Below are positions 24,388 through 32,757 of a stretch of 62,494 nt of DNA, piece after piece. The stretch lies in the NCBI RefSeq assembly GCF_000367365.1, contig NZ_BARF01000129.1:1-62494 (forward strand). The letters run 5' to 3'. The stretch comes from Streptomyces prunicolor NBRC 13075 (GTDB lineage Bacteria > Actinomycetota > Actinomycetes > Streptomycetales > Streptomycetaceae). Below the pieces are notes generated by a model. That model ran no database searches. It worked only from the letters and a program-made list of their open reading frames with translations, and was not told the origin of the DNA. Position 1 is the stretch's first letter, and every line of letters begins with the position of its first letter. The translations under genes were made by a program, and so were the position numbers.

Positions 24388-25146
24388 ATGCGCGTGCTGA
24401 TGCCGGTCCCCGACCGGGACTTCGACGTCACCGAGGTCGCTGTGCCCTGGCGGCTGCTCACCGATGCCGGGCACGAGGTCGTGTTCGCCACCGAGCGGGC
24501 CGGGACCCGGCCCGCCGCCGACCCCCGGTTGCTGACCGGCGTTCTCTTCGGGCAACTCGGTGCCGAGGACGAACCCAAGCGGTTCTACCAACAGCTCACC
24601 GCCGCACCGGAGTTCAGCGCCACCGTCGCGTGGGCGGACCTTGACGTGACCGGCTTCGACGGGCTGCTGCTGCCCGGGGGACACGCGCCCAGTATGCGCC
24701 AGTACCTGGGGTCGCCTGAACTGCAGGCCGCAGTCGGGGAGTTCTGGAAGTCGGGTCGGCCTGTCGGCGCCATCTGCCACGGCGTTCTCGTGCTGGCGCG
24801 TACCGGCGACCCGGACACCGGCCGCAGCGTCATCGCCGGACGCCGTACGACCTGTCTCCCCAAGTACATGGAACGTACTGCCTACTTGACCACCGCCTGG
24901 CGCCTCGGCCGCTACTACCGCACCTACCCCGCCTACGTGGAGGACGAGGTGCGGGCCGCCCTCGACGATCCGGGCGCACAGTTCGAGCGCGGGCCCAAGG
25001 AGCTCACCCGGCGCGGCACCTCGAGCGACGACACGCACGCGTTCGTCGTACGGGACGGCAGCTACCTGTCGGCGCGCTGGCCCGGCGACGCATACCTGTT
25101 CGCCCGCCGGTATCTCGATCTCCTTCGAGAAGCGTCGGGTGCTTAG
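24388..25146 (+). CDS. DJ-1/PfpI family protein (class I glutamine amidotransferase-like)
   Basis: 252 residues. The N-terminal MRVLMPVPDRDFDVTEVAV, the GFDGLLLPGGHAPSMR turn and the nucleophile elbow GAICHGV (Cys130) identify the fold. A long insert after the elbow (TTCLPKYMERTAYLTTAW) is typical of the Streptomyces group annotated as PfpI or putative glyoxalase III-like. Function may be deglycase, hydratase or isonitrile hydratase; I cannot decide. It ends 10 bp before the F420/PPOX gene and probably forms an operon with it. Confidence 0.85.
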   Translation: MRVLMPVPDRDFDVTEVAVPWRLLTDAGHEVVFATERAGTRPAADPRLLTGVLFGQLGAEDEPKRFYQQLTAAPEFSATVAWADLDVTGFDGLLLPGGHAPSMRQYLGSPELQAAVGEFWKSGRPVGAICHGVLVLARTGDPDTGRSVIAGRRTTCLPKYMERTAYLTTAWRLGRYYRTYPAYVEDEVRAALDDPGAQFERGPKELTRRGTSSDDTHAFVVRDGSYLSARWPGDAYLFARRYLDLLREASGA

Positions 25147-25156
25147 ACTGCCGACC

Positions 25157-25543
25157 ATGGACGAGACCCCGCTGGACCGGCTCGGTGCGAGCCAGTACCT
25201 GCTGATCACCAGTTATCGCAAGAACGGCTCCCCCGTCGCCACCCCGGTGTGGGTGGTGCGCGACGGCGAGACACTCGGTGTCTGGACGGTCGCCGACTCC
25301 TGGAAGGTCAAGCGCATCCGGGCCCGCGCCGATGTCCTCGTCGGCCCCTGTGACCTGCGCGGCAACCCGACCGGCAACCAGGTCCCCGGCACCGCCGAGA
25401 TCTGCGACGCCGAGACCACCGCCCGCTATCGCAAGCTGATCACCCGCAAGTACGGCCTCACCGGGCGCATCACGCTCCTCGGCAGCCGACTGCGCCGCGG
25501 GCTCGACGGCACCGTCGGCATCCGCGTGACGCTCGCGCCCTGA
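25157..25543 (+). CDS. PPOX-class F420-dependent oxidoreductase
   Basis: 128 residues; split-barrel flavin/F420-binding fold with YLLITSYRKNGSPVATPVWV, GVWTVADSWKVKRIRAR and VLVGPCDLRGNPTG. These segments are characteristic of the small F420-linked reductases of actinomycetes (Rv1155/Rv2074-like), acting on biliverdin-like or other electrophilic substrates. Start at ATG 25157. Probably cotranscribed with the PfpI gene upstream and the DUF1003 gene downstream. Confidence 0.88.
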   Translation: MDETPLDRLGASQYLLITSYRKNGSPVATPVWVVRDGETLGVWTVADSWKVKRIRARADVLVGPCDLRGNPTGNQVPGTAEICDAETTARYRKLITRKYGLTGRITLLGSRLRRGLDGTVGIRVTLAP

Positions 25544-25580
25544 CGACCATCCCCTCGACCACCGAACACAGGGAGCCTCC

Positions 25581-26048
25581 GTGGACCCGCTGAACCCGGC
25601 CGAGCTGCCGCTGCGGCAGGAGCGGGTCGTCTTCGCGCGGATGCGCAGTACCCAGGACCGGGTCGCCGACGCGATCACCGCGTTCGCCGGCACCATGCTC
25701 TTCGTCTACATCCACGCGCTGTGGTTCGCCGTCTGGATCGCCCTCAACGAAGGGCTACTCGGGCGGGCCGGGATATTCGACCCGTACCCGTACGGGCTGC
25801 TCACGATGATCGTCAGCCTGGAGGCCATCTTCCTGTCGACCTTCGTCATGGTGAGCCAGAACCGCCAGGCGGCCCGCGAGAACGTCCGCGCCGACCTCGA
25901 CTTCGAGACCAACCTCCGTTCCGAGGTCTGGTCGGCCCACATCGGCGCCGCGCTCGGCCTCGACCCCCGCGAGGTCGAACAACGCGTCCAGGAACTCCTC
26001 ACCGAGAACCGCGCCAAGATGAACAGCGGGACACAGAAGCCGAGTTGA
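25581..26048 (+). CDS. DUF1003 membrane protein
   Basis: 155 residues. Two transmembrane helices (about 28-52 and 68-90) separated by the hallmark FDPYPYGLLTMIVSLEAIFL, then MVSQNRQAARENVRADLDFE, exactly the DUF1003 layout. The C-terminal cytosolic helix (LGLDPREVEQRVQELLTE) is likely a coiled coil. No biochemical role is known for the family. A strong terminator closes the transcription unit 44 bp after the stop. Confidence 0.9.
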   Translation: MDPLNPAELPLRQERVVFARMRSTQDRVADAITAFAGTMLFVYIHALWFAVWIALNEGLLGRAGIFDPYPYGLLTMIVSLEAIFLSTFVMVSQNRQAARENVRADLDFETNLRSEVWSAHIGAALGLDPREVEQRVQELLTENRAKMNSGTQKPS

Positions 26049-26091
26049 GCACCCGCACGATGTAGCCAGTCGCACGATGCAGTCGCATGAG

Positions 26092-26125
26092 GAAGGGGCC
26101 GCAGCTTTCGCGCTGCGGCCCCTTC
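26092..26125. terminator. Strong bidirectional terminator
   Basis: A perfect 14-bp stem GAAGGGGCCGCAGC / GCTGCGGCCCCTTC with a six-base loop TTTCGC, between the DUF1003 stop (26048) and the stop of the convergent secreted hydrolase gene (26170). Confidence 0.88.
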
Positions 26126-26169
26126 ACTTCGTGCGACGTTCTCTTACGACATTCGGCTACGACTTTCCG

Positions 26170-28956
26170 CTACGGCGCGTCGAGCACCGTGCCGGTCAGT
26201 TCCGGTCCGCCGCTCTGCGGGTCGCCGTTCTCGTCCACGCCCAGGAACCGCACGGACTCGGGCTGTTCCGTCACCTGGTCGGTGATCGTCGGCACGCTGA
26301 TCTCCCCGCTGAGCAGCCCCGGCGGGACGGACGTCCAGAGGAACAGGCCCAGCACCTTGGACAGCGGGCGTTCCGGCGCGGCTTCCTCACCGGAATTCTC
26401 GCTGAGCCACTGCGGGTTGACGTCCAGGGTCGACAACTCCGGGCCCGCGGCGACCGGTTGGACGAGGAACGACGGGTTCAGCTCCACGTCGGCGGCCGCG
26501 GACAGCGTCACCTTCCACTTGAGGGGCTGGCCCTCGGTGACCCGGTCGGCGATCGGCGTGACGGTGAACGTGGGCATCGGGTCGTCGTTCTCGGTGGTCA
26601 CCCCACCGCGATGGGCGCCGACCACCGCACCGTGCACCGCCTTCACGAAGATGTCGTGCTGGACGCCGTAGTCGAAGCGGGTGTTGCCCGCCACCTTCAC
26701 CGGTACGTCGATGGAGTTGGCGCCGGGCCGTACCGTCACCAGCCGTGAGGTGTCCCGGCCGGTGGCCGGGTCGCCGACGTAGAGCCGCACCTGGCCGCTG
26801 CCCCGGCCGGTGACCTGGACGGGGACGCGGTACGTCTTGACGCCCGAGTTGCCTTCCTTGACGGCGAGGCGGCCGATGTCGACGCGGGGGAGCGGGGCGG
26901 AGGTGGCAGCCGGAGTGCCCGGGTGCCAGGCCCAGGCGTCCATCAGCCAGGCCTGGCCGGAGCGCGAACGCGGGGTCAGGTCAAGGGACTTGATGCGGTG
27001 CAGGTCGAGTCCGGCGTGCGCGGCGGCGGCCAGCGGTACGCGGACCTCGCGGGCCCAGTAGGAGGCGGTGCGCTGGGTGCCGGGGAGGCCGTCGACGCGG
27101 ACCCGGCCGAGGGTCGCGCGGTGGCCGGCGGTGTCCGTCACGGACACGTCGAGCTGGGTGCCGGTGGTGTTGGGCGGCACGATCACCCGCAGGGCGAGGC
27201 TCTTGGCGCCGCTGACGGAGACCGGCTTGTTCGGACGGACCGTCACCTTCGAACCGGCCGCGGACCAGCGCAGCGCGACGGCGCGGCGGCCGACCTCCTT
27301 CGTGGCCTCCCACTGCGCGAAGTGCGGCGAGCTGCCCTTGGAGTCGTCGCTCAGGCAGGCGACGGCCGGGTCGGGGTCCACCGCGGCGCACAACTTGCCG
27401 CCGGAGACGGTGACTTGACCGTCGGGCAGGAACCCGGCACCACGGTTCGCGCCCACCGCGTGGGTGAGGACGCGCGCGGGGTCGGCGGAGGGCGCCCGGC
27501 GGCCGGAACCGTCGAGCAGCTCGCGGGCCCGGTCGTCACCGGCGATGAACAGCCGTGCCGCCGTGGCGATGTAGGTGGAGCCGGCCTTGTGCTGCTGGTC
27601 GGCGGTCAGCCGGGTCGCGGCGCCCGGTGAGCACACCGCGTCCCGCTGGTCGGGGTCGTCGTAGAAGTCGTCGGACGCGGGCGCCTCGGCCTGGCCGGGC
27701 GTCCACTCGGTGTTGAAGAAGTTGTGGTCGGCGCCCTCGACATAGACCGCGCTGTGCAGGGCGGTTCCCTTGCTGACCCCGCGTGTGCCGTCGACGTAGA
27801 CCTCGCCCTGGAGGTCGGAGACGTCACCGTCGCAGCCAGGGAGGAGCGTCACCGACGGCACGTCGGCCACCGGGTTCTGGCCGAAGATCGTCGGGCCGAT
27901 GAGGACCGTGCCGCGGATCTTCCAGCGGACCGGGCCGCGGTAGCCGTCCTGGGCGGCCGGCGGCGGGTAGAGGCTGTCCATCGCCGCGCGGTTGACGCCC
28001 TCGCCACCGCGCGAGTGGCCGACCAGCAGGACGCGGGAGAGGTCGGCCCGGGGCGCGTTCCGCACGACCGGCGGTGCCGTCTGCGGGTGGGCGGACCAGT
28101 CGGCCCAGTGGGCCAGGTGGAGCCGGACCAGCGAGGAACGGGCCTGCGCGCCCGCGTCCTCGGCATCGGCGTCCTGGGCGTTGATGCCGTTCGCGGAGAT
28201 CGACACCGTGACATAGCCCTGGGAGGCGAGGAGTTGCTGGTCGCGCAGGTAACCCCGGTAGCTCGGGACCGACTTCAGGCCGGTGGGGCAGGGCCAGTCG
28301 CCGGTGATGTCCTCGGTGCCGGGCTTGTAGCAGGTGTAGTGACGGCCGTGCAGGAAGAGCGCGAGCGGGCGCTTGCCGGTGGCGCCCTTCGGTGCGACCA
28401 CGACGGCCTGCATCTCGATCGGCTGCGGATACCCGGGCAGACGAACCGAGTTGAGCGTGTACTCGCCGGTCGTCGTACGGTACGTGCCCGGCTTGCCGGG
28501 GTCGATCGCGCCGGCCGGGAGCGGGGCGGTGGGCTGCGCGGCGGCTTGTGAACGTCCGTCGGTGGAGCCGCTGTTGTCACCCGTGGTGTCCAACCGGCGC
28601 CCTGCGGCCAGTACTTGAAGGTCCGTCAGCTTCTGAGGCGCGACGGCACCGAGGCCGAGCCGGAACGTCCGCCCGTCCTTCGCCGGTCTCGGTACGCCGA
28701 GGAGTTGGCCCCCGGCGTGGAACTCGACGCGTGCGTCCCCCATGGGCACCCGCGTGCCCGAGCGCCAGACCAACTGCTGTGCGGAGCCCTTCCCGGTGAT
28801 CCGCCAACCCGGCGGGAGAGTACCGTCGTTGGCCGCTGCCGTCGCCGTGAACGGTCCGGTGTCCGACGGTGGCGCGGCCTGCGCCGACCCGGACATCCCT
28901 CCCGCCACCGCGAGCACCGCCGCGGCCGTGACCCATATTCGCCGGGCACGGAACAA
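26170..28956 (-). CDS. Large secreted alpha/beta-hydrolase-domain protein
   Basis: 928 residues from a TTG start (28956) preceded by GAGGAGGAG. A Sec signal peptide ends near GSAQAA (about 28). The hydrolase core covers about 135-460: oxyanion region LALFLHGRHYTC, nucleophile elbow VGHSRGGEG (Ser), and the late His in EGADHNFF. The rest (about 490-928) is beta-rich and probably holds carbohydrate-binding or Calx-beta-like modules (VKEGNSGVKTYRVPVQV, then VTEGQPLKWKVTLS). It may be an extracellular esterase or lipase-like enzyme; the substrate is unknown. The strong upstream terminator and isolated position suggest it is monocistronic. Confidence 0.82.
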   Translation of the reverse strand: MFRARRIWVTAAAVLAVAGGMSGSAQAAPPSDTGPFTATAAANDGTLPPGWRITGKGSAQQLVWRSGTRVPMGDARVEFHAGGQLLGVPRPAKDGRTFRLGLGAVAPQKLTDLQVLAAGRRLDTTGDNSGSTDGRSQAAAQPTAPLPAGAIDPGKPGTYRTTTGEYTLNSVRLPGYPQPIEMQAVVVAPKGATGKRPLALFLHGRHYTCYKPGTEDITGDWPCPTGLKSVPSYRGYLRDQQLLASQGYVTVSISANGINAQDADAEDAGAQARSSLVRLHLAHWADWSAHPQTAPPVVRNAPRADLSRVLLVGHSRGGEGVNRAAMDSLYPPPAAQDGYRGPVRWKIRGTVLIGPTIFGQNPVADVPSVTLLPGCDGDVSDLQGEVYVDGTRGVSKGTALHSAVYVEGADHNFFNTEWTPGQAEAPASDDFYDDPDQRDAVCSPGAATRLTADQQHKAGSTYIATAARLFIAGDDRARELLDGSGRRAPSADPARVLTHAVGANRGAGFLPDGQVTVSGGKLCAAVDPDPAVACLSDDSKGSSPHFAQWEATKEVGRRAVALRWSAAGSKVTVRPNKPVSVSGAKSLALRVIVPPNTTGTQLDVSVTDTAGHRATLGRVRVDGLPGTQRTASYWAREVRVPLAAAAHAGLDLHRIKSLDLTPRSRSGQAWLMDAWAWHPGTPAATSAPLPRVDIGRLAVKEGNSGVKTYRVPVQVTGRGSGQVRLYVGDPATGRDTSRLVTVRPGANSIDVPVKVAGNTRFDYGVQHDIFVKAVHGAVVGAHRGGVTTENDDPMPTFTVTPIADRVTEGQPLKWKVTLSAAADVELNPSFLVQPVAAGPELSTLDVNPQWLSENSGEEAAPERPLSKVLGLFLWTSVPPGLLSGEISVPTITDQVTEQPESVRFLGVDENGDPQSGGPELTGTVLDAP

Positions 28957-29185
28957 TGTGTTCTCCTCCTCGAACCCCAGGCTCAGGCGCCCCGTTGGTC
29001 ACGGGAGCCTCTCGCGCCCCGGAGGACGAGAAGCGGAGCCTATGGGTTGCCTGTGGAGGAGGATTCGGCCGATCTTCGTCGGGCGGGCTCGAACTCGGTT
29101 GCGCGCTACGGCCGTTCAGGAACCGCCCGCAGATCGAGGCCGGTCGGTGCCCGACGGGTCGGCCGCTGTGGCCGGTTCGGGGCCG

Positions 29186-29599
29186 TCAGTGCCAGGCGCG
29201 GTACGGCTCGTCGAGGAGTTGGAAGACGGGTTCGCCGCGCACCGGGTCCTTGGCCGTGGAGAGCCGGACGCGGTCGCCGCTGTGGATGCCGATGGGCGGG
29301 CCGATGACCCGGCCGCGCACCACGAAGCCCTCGGCCATCTCGATCAGCGACACATTGCGCGCGGCGGGGGTGTTGCGGTGCACGACCGTGGAGTGCCGGA
29401 CGGTGCCGGTGCCCTCGCTGCGCTCCGTGCGCAGGTCGCCGCCCTGGCAGACCGGGCACAGCAGCCGGTGGTACATGGCGGTGCCGCACCAGGTGCAGCG
29501 CTGGAAGAGAATGGTGGCCCCGTCCGTGGCGGGTGGATCGAGCACGCCCGCGAGGGAGCCGACTACCGGACGGGTCGCGAATCCTGAGTGGTGGTACAC
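29186..29599 (-). CDS. Zn-ribbon domain-containing OB-fold protein (DUF35)
   Basis: 137 residues from a GTG at 29599 with AGGGAG 8 nt upstream. The rubredoxin-like zinc ribbon CTWCGTAMYHRLLCPVC carries two CxxC pairs (about 45-65) and an OB-fold follows (GTVRHSTVVHR, then GRVIGPPIGIHSGDRV). DUF35 proteins usually form a complex with a thiolase-like or lipid-transfer protein acting on acyl-CoA, but no thiolase gene is adjacent. A palindrome shared with the TetR promoter lies 100 bp upstream, so it is a likely target of the TetR protein encoded next door. Confidence 0.82.
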   Translation of the reverse strand: MYHHSGFATRPVVGSLAGVLDPPATDGATILFQRCTWCGTAMYHRLLCPVCQGGDLRTERSEGTGTVRHSTVVHRNTPAARNVSLIEMAEGFVVRGRVIGPPIGIHSGDRVRLSTAKDPVRGEPVFQLLDEPYRAWH

Positions 29600-29698
29600 G
29601 CTGTCAACTCCCTGCGCTCGGCCGGAATCCCGCGCGCGCGGCCTAGCCGGGCACGCATGTGCGCGGCTCGCCGTGCCACCGTGCACGGCCACAGCGTA

Positions 29699-29713
29699 TG
29701 GCACTCAGTGCCA
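29699..29713. promoter_or_regulatory. TetR operator in front of the DUF35 gene
   Basis: TGGCACT-C-AGTGCCA is a perfect 7-1-7 palindrome. It lies between the TetR stop and the DUF35 start, and its core is repeated in the tetR promoter at 30488. Confidence 0.75.
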
Positions 29714-29757
29714 GCCGTAAAGATACTGCGTACCCTCGACTTTTCCGTTTTTCCGGT

Positions 29758-30456
29758 TCAGTCGCGGCCGAACGCGGCTTCGATCTCCTGGACGACGCGC
29801 CACATCGGGGCCCCGCGCCGGGAGACGACCACCACGACGTCCTCCGGGCGCTGCTCCTGGAGTTCGCCGACGGGCCGCACCGGGGGGTGTCCGAAGGCGG
29901 ACTGCACATACCCCAGGGCGTGGTCCACCTCGGCGCCCGCGTCGCGCTGCCCGTCCGAACGCAGCCAGGAACGCAGGGCGTTGTTGTGCGCCGCGACCAC
30001 GGCGGCCGCGATCACGTCCGCCTGGAGGGTCCCGTCCGGCCGGCCCGCGAAGCGCCCGCGCAGATAGTCGGCGAGGGCGCGCTCGTAGCGCCACACCACC
30101 GACAGCTCGTACGCGCGCAGCCCCGGCACCTTCTTGGTGAGGCGGTAACGCTGCACGGAGAAGGTCGGGTTCTCGTTGTACATGCGCAGGACGAGCCGGG
30201 CCGCGTCGCAGACCCGGCGGACGGGTTCGTGTTCGTCGCCGCCGGAGGAGAGGAAGGCCGTCATGTCGGCCAGGCAGCGTTCGTGGTCGGGGAAGACCAC
30301 GTCCTCCTTGGACGGGAAGTAGCGGAAGAACGACCGCCGCCCCACCCCGGCCAGCGCCACGATGTCGTCGATGGTGGTCTGTTCGTAGCCCCGCTCCAGG
30401 AACAACTGGAACGCGGCCGCCACCAGGGCGTCCCGCATGGGCGGCTTGGAGCTCAT
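29758..30456 (-). CDS. TetR family transcriptional regulator
   Basis: 232 residues. HTH in ERGYEQTTIDDIVALAGVGR, then RSFFRYFPSKEDVVF. The ligand domain has the SVQRYRLTKKVPGLRAYE segment seen in a large actinomycete TetR group that includes the mycofactocin regulator. A longer open frame upstream crosses the divergent promoter, so the ATG at 30456 is the supported start. Identical operator cores in its own promoter and before the DUF35 gene show that both genes form its local regulon. The ligand may be an acyl-CoA, by analogy with relatives. Confidence 0.9.
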   Translation of the reverse strand: MSSKPPMRDALVAAAFQLFLERGYEQTTIDDIVALAGVGRRSFFRYFPSKEDVVFPDHERCLADMTAFLSSGGDEHEPVRRVCDAARLVLRMYNENPTFSVQRYRLTKKVPGLRAYELSVVWRYERALADYLRGRFAGRPDGTLQADVIAAAVVAAHNNALRSWLRSDGQRDAGAEVDHALGYVQSAFGHPPVRPVGELQEQRPEDVVVVVSRRGAPMWRVVQEIEAAFGRD

Positions 30457-30487
30457 GGACGGGAACGTAGCACCAGGCCGACCCGGA

Positions 30488-30502
30488 TGGCACTCAGTGC
30501 GC
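30488..30502. promoter_or_regulatory. TetR operator in its own promoter
   Basis: TGGCACTCAGTGCGC shares the 13-base core TGGCACTCAGTGC with the site at 29699-29713 and starts 32 bp upstream of the tetR start codon, where binding would block transcription. Confidence 0.7.
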
Positions 30503-30548
30503 TCCAAGGAGGGAACTGAGTCCCCTCGTGGATCTGGAGTGATCGATG

Positions 30549-30563
30549 TGATCAAAACGATCG
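30549..30563. promoter_or_regulatory. Operator candidate of the DeoR/LacI hybrid regulator (site 1)
   Basis: TGATCAAAACGATCG lies 54 bp upstream of the regulator start within a GATC/CGAT-rich patch. The same 15-mer, inverted and with one mismatch, lies before the ATP-grasp gene (31765-31779). Confidence 0.65.
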
Positions 30564-30616
30564 ATACGATCCGCCGCATAGAGTGACCGCGACCAGTTTC
30601 ACCTTCAGGGGGACCC

Positions 30617-31756
30617 ATGCGACCGCACGTCGACCAGCGCCATGAACGGGTGCTCGAACTCGTCCGCGAGCGCGGCAGCCTGCGGGTCGCCGACCTCGCG
30701 GCCGAACTCGGCGTCTCCGCCGTCACCTTGAGGCGTGACGTGGAGGCGCTGGCCGGCCAGGGCCGGGTGCACCGGCTGCACGGCGCGGTGGTGTGGCCGG
30801 GCGGCGTGAGCACCGTAGGACCGCGGGCGCGACAGGAGTCGGCCGAGTCCACCGCGTCCACCCCATCCACCGGATCCGCCGAGTCCGCCGAGGGCGTCGT
30901 GATCGGAATGATCGTGCCGACCACCGCCTCGCTCTTCGCCGACATAGTGCGCGGCGCCCGCGAGGCCGTGGGAGCGCAGGGCGGCCGACTGGTGCTCGGG
31001 GTGTCCGGATACGTCGACACGGAGGACGCCGTCCAGGCCGGGCACCTCCTCGCGGGCGGCGCGGAAGGGCTGCTCGTCGCGCCCAGCTGGTCGGGCGGTG
31101 TCCCCGTCGGCGGCCAGGAACAGTGGCTCCTCGACCGAGGCGTACCCACCGTCCTGGTCGAACGCTCCGCCCCGCCCGGCAACCCCGCCGCGGCCCTGGA
31201 CCGGGTGCGCACCGACCGCGCCCACGGAGCCGCGGTCGCCGTCGGCCACTTCGCCGCCCTCGGCCACCACCGGATCACCGCGGTACTCCAGGAGGGCCCG
31301 CACGCCGCGCAGATCAGCGCGGGCTACGACTCGGCCGTACGCTCCCTCGGTCTCGACCACGCGCGGGGTGCCCCGTCCGTCCGCGAACACGGCGACTACG
31401 ACTCGAGCGTGGACTACCTGGTCGACGCCGTCCGCGAGCGCGGAGTCACCGCCGCCCTCGTGCACAGCGACGAGGACGCGATCGTGCTCGCCCCCCGACT
31501 CCAGGCGCGCGGCATCCGCGTCCCGGACGACCTGGCGCTCATCGCCTACGACGACGAGGTCGCCCCGCTCGCCGACGTACCGCTCACCGCCGTCGCCCCG
31601 CCGAAGCGAGCGGTGGGGGAGGCGGCCGCGAAACTCCTCCTGCAACGGCTCGCCGAGCGCGGCAGTGGACGCCGGCCGGCCCCGCGTCAACACGTCGAAC
31701 TCCTCCCCGAGTTGAGGATCCGCTCGTCCTGCGGAGCCAAAACGCTCGCCCATTGA
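30617..31756 (+). CDS. Hybrid regulator: DeoR-type HTH fused to a LacI-type sugar-sensing domain
   Basis: 379 residues. The N-terminus has a DeoR winged helix (QRHERVLELVRERGSLRVAD, then AELGVSAVTLRRDVEAL, about 7-55). A Ser/Thr/Glu linker (about 73-93) leads to a periplasmic-binding-protein-like domain of the LacI class: GMIVPTTASLFADIVRGARE, GAEGLLVAPSW, LDRGVPTVLVER, FAALGHHRI, ALIAYDDE. The sensor suggests a sugar or nucleoside ligand. No transporter is adjacent; instead the ATP-grasp gene follows, with a matching operator. This domain order is a recognised minority architecture. Confidence 0.87.
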   Translation: MRPHVDQRHERVLELVRERGSLRVADLAAELGVSAVTLRRDVEALAGQGRVHRLHGAVVWPGGVSTVGPRARQESAESTASTPSTGSAESAEGVVIGMIVPTTASLFADIVRGAREAVGAQGGRLVLGVSGYVDTEDAVQAGHLLAGGAEGLLVAPSWSGGVPVGGQEQWLLDRGVPTVLVERSAPPGNPAAALDRVRTDRAHGAAVAVGHFAALGHHRITAVLQEGPHAAQISAGYDSAVRSLGLDHARGAPSVREHGDYDSSVDYLVDAVRERGVTAALVHSDEDAIVLAPRLQARGIRVPDDLALIAYDDEVAPLADVPLTAVAPPKRAVGEAAAKLLLQRLAERGSGRRPAPRQHVELLPELRIRSSCGAKTLAH

Positions 31757-31764
31757 CCACGGGC

Positions 31765-31779
31765 CGACCGTTTTGATCA
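31765..31779. promoter_or_regulatory. Operator candidate of the DeoR/LacI hybrid regulator (site 2)
   Basis: CGACCGTTTTGATCA, the reverse complement of site 1 with one mismatch, is placed between the regulator stop (31756) and the ATP-grasp start (31828). The separate site suggests that the ATP-grasp gene has its own regulated promoter. Confidence 0.65.
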
Positions 31780-31827
31780 TTCCGGGCGAACGCTCTCGGT
31801 GAACGCCCTCGACCAAGGAGAACCGGC

Positions 31828-32670
31828 ATGCCCTCCATACCCCGCCCCCGCCCCCGTCCCCGCATCCTGTACGTCACCGACCTGACGTACCCCGCGCGCG
31901 GGCGCCGCTACTGCGACGAGGACATCGACCTGACCTCCCGGCTGCGCGAGGACTTCGACCTGGCGCTGTGTCATCCGCTGGACGCGGCCGCGCTGATCGA
32001 CGGCTTCGACGTGGTCGTGGTCCGCAACAGCGGTCCCGTCCTCGGGTACCAGGCCGAGTACGACGGGTTCCGCGAGCGCGCGTTCCGCACCGGTGCCCGG
32101 GTCTACAACCAGCTGACGGGCCGCGCGGACATGGCGGGCAAGCAGTACCTCCTCGACCTGAGCGCCGCCGGGTTCCCGGTCATCCCGACCGTCGACCGCG
32201 TCGAGGACCTGGACCTGCTGCCCCGCACCGACCGCTACGTGGTCAAGCCCAAACTCGGCGCCGACTCCATCGGCCTGGAGATCGTCGAGGCCGACCGGCT
32301 GTCCGCCCTGGCCGACGGGAGCGTCCTGATCCAGCCGTGCGTCGACTTCTCGTACGAGGTGTCCTTCTACTTCGTCGACCACGACTTCCAGTACGCCCTC
32401 TACGCCCCGGACACCGAGAAGCGCTGGCAGCTGGAACCGTACGAACCCGCCCCCGCGGACCTGGAGTTCGCGCAGCGGTTCATCGACTGGAACGGCATCG
32501 ACCACGGCATCCAGCGCGTCGACGCCTGCCGGGCGCCCGACGGCCGGCTGCTCCTGGTCGAGCTGGAGGACCTGAACCCGTACCTCTCCCTGGAGGCGCT
32601 CGACGACACGCGGCGGGACGCTTTCGTCGCCGCGCTGAAGGCGGCTCTGCACCGGTTCGCGCGAGCATGA
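31828..32670 (+). CDS. ATP-grasp ligase-like protein of unknown substrate
   Basis: 280 residues. Pre-ATP-grasp region RILYVTDLTYPARGRRYCDE and VVVVRNSGPV; ATP-grasp core YVVKPKLGADSIGLEIVEAD (P-loop-like lysine and Gly/Ser turn), LIQPCVDFSYEVSFYFV, and metal-binding end LLLVELEDLNPYLSLEAL. This resembles RimK/glutathione-synthetase-like enzymes that join a carboxylate to an amine or thiol through acyl-phosphate. The usual metal ligand pair near the C-terminus is present as E-(L)-E-D-L-N. No peptide precursor is visible next to it. Probably controlled by the hybrid regulator upstream. Confidence 0.78.
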   Translation: MPSIPRPRPRPRILYVTDLTYPARGRRYCDEDIDLTSRLREDFDLALCHPLDAAALIDGFDVVVVRNSGPVLGYQAEYDGFRERAFRTGARVYNQLTGRADMAGKQYLLDLSAAGFPVIPTVDRVEDLDLLPRTDRYVVKPKLGADSIGLEIVEADRLSALADGSVLIQPCVDFSYEVSFYFVDHDFQYALYAPDTEKRWQLEPYEPAPADLEFAQRFIDWNGIDHGIQRVDACRAPDGRLLLVELEDLNPYLSLEALDDTRRDAFVAALKAALHRFARA

Positions 32671-32757
32671 GGTCGAGCTGAACTCCGGCGGCCGTGCGCG
32701 CGTATCTCTCCAGGGGGATGGTGGAAGTCCGTGCGCGCGGAACGGAAGGAGAGCAGT

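Noticed and set aside
22900..25209. Very long minus-strand frame opposite the PatB and PfpI genes
   Set aside because: It spans two genuine genes and the repeat-bearing gap. The length reflects a lack of AT-rich stop codons, not coding.
29758..30456. TetR protein as the mycofactocin regulator MftR
   Set aside because: The HTH region is similar, but no mftA/mftB/mftC or mycofactocin-dependent dehydrogenase is nearby, so only the broader family is claimed.
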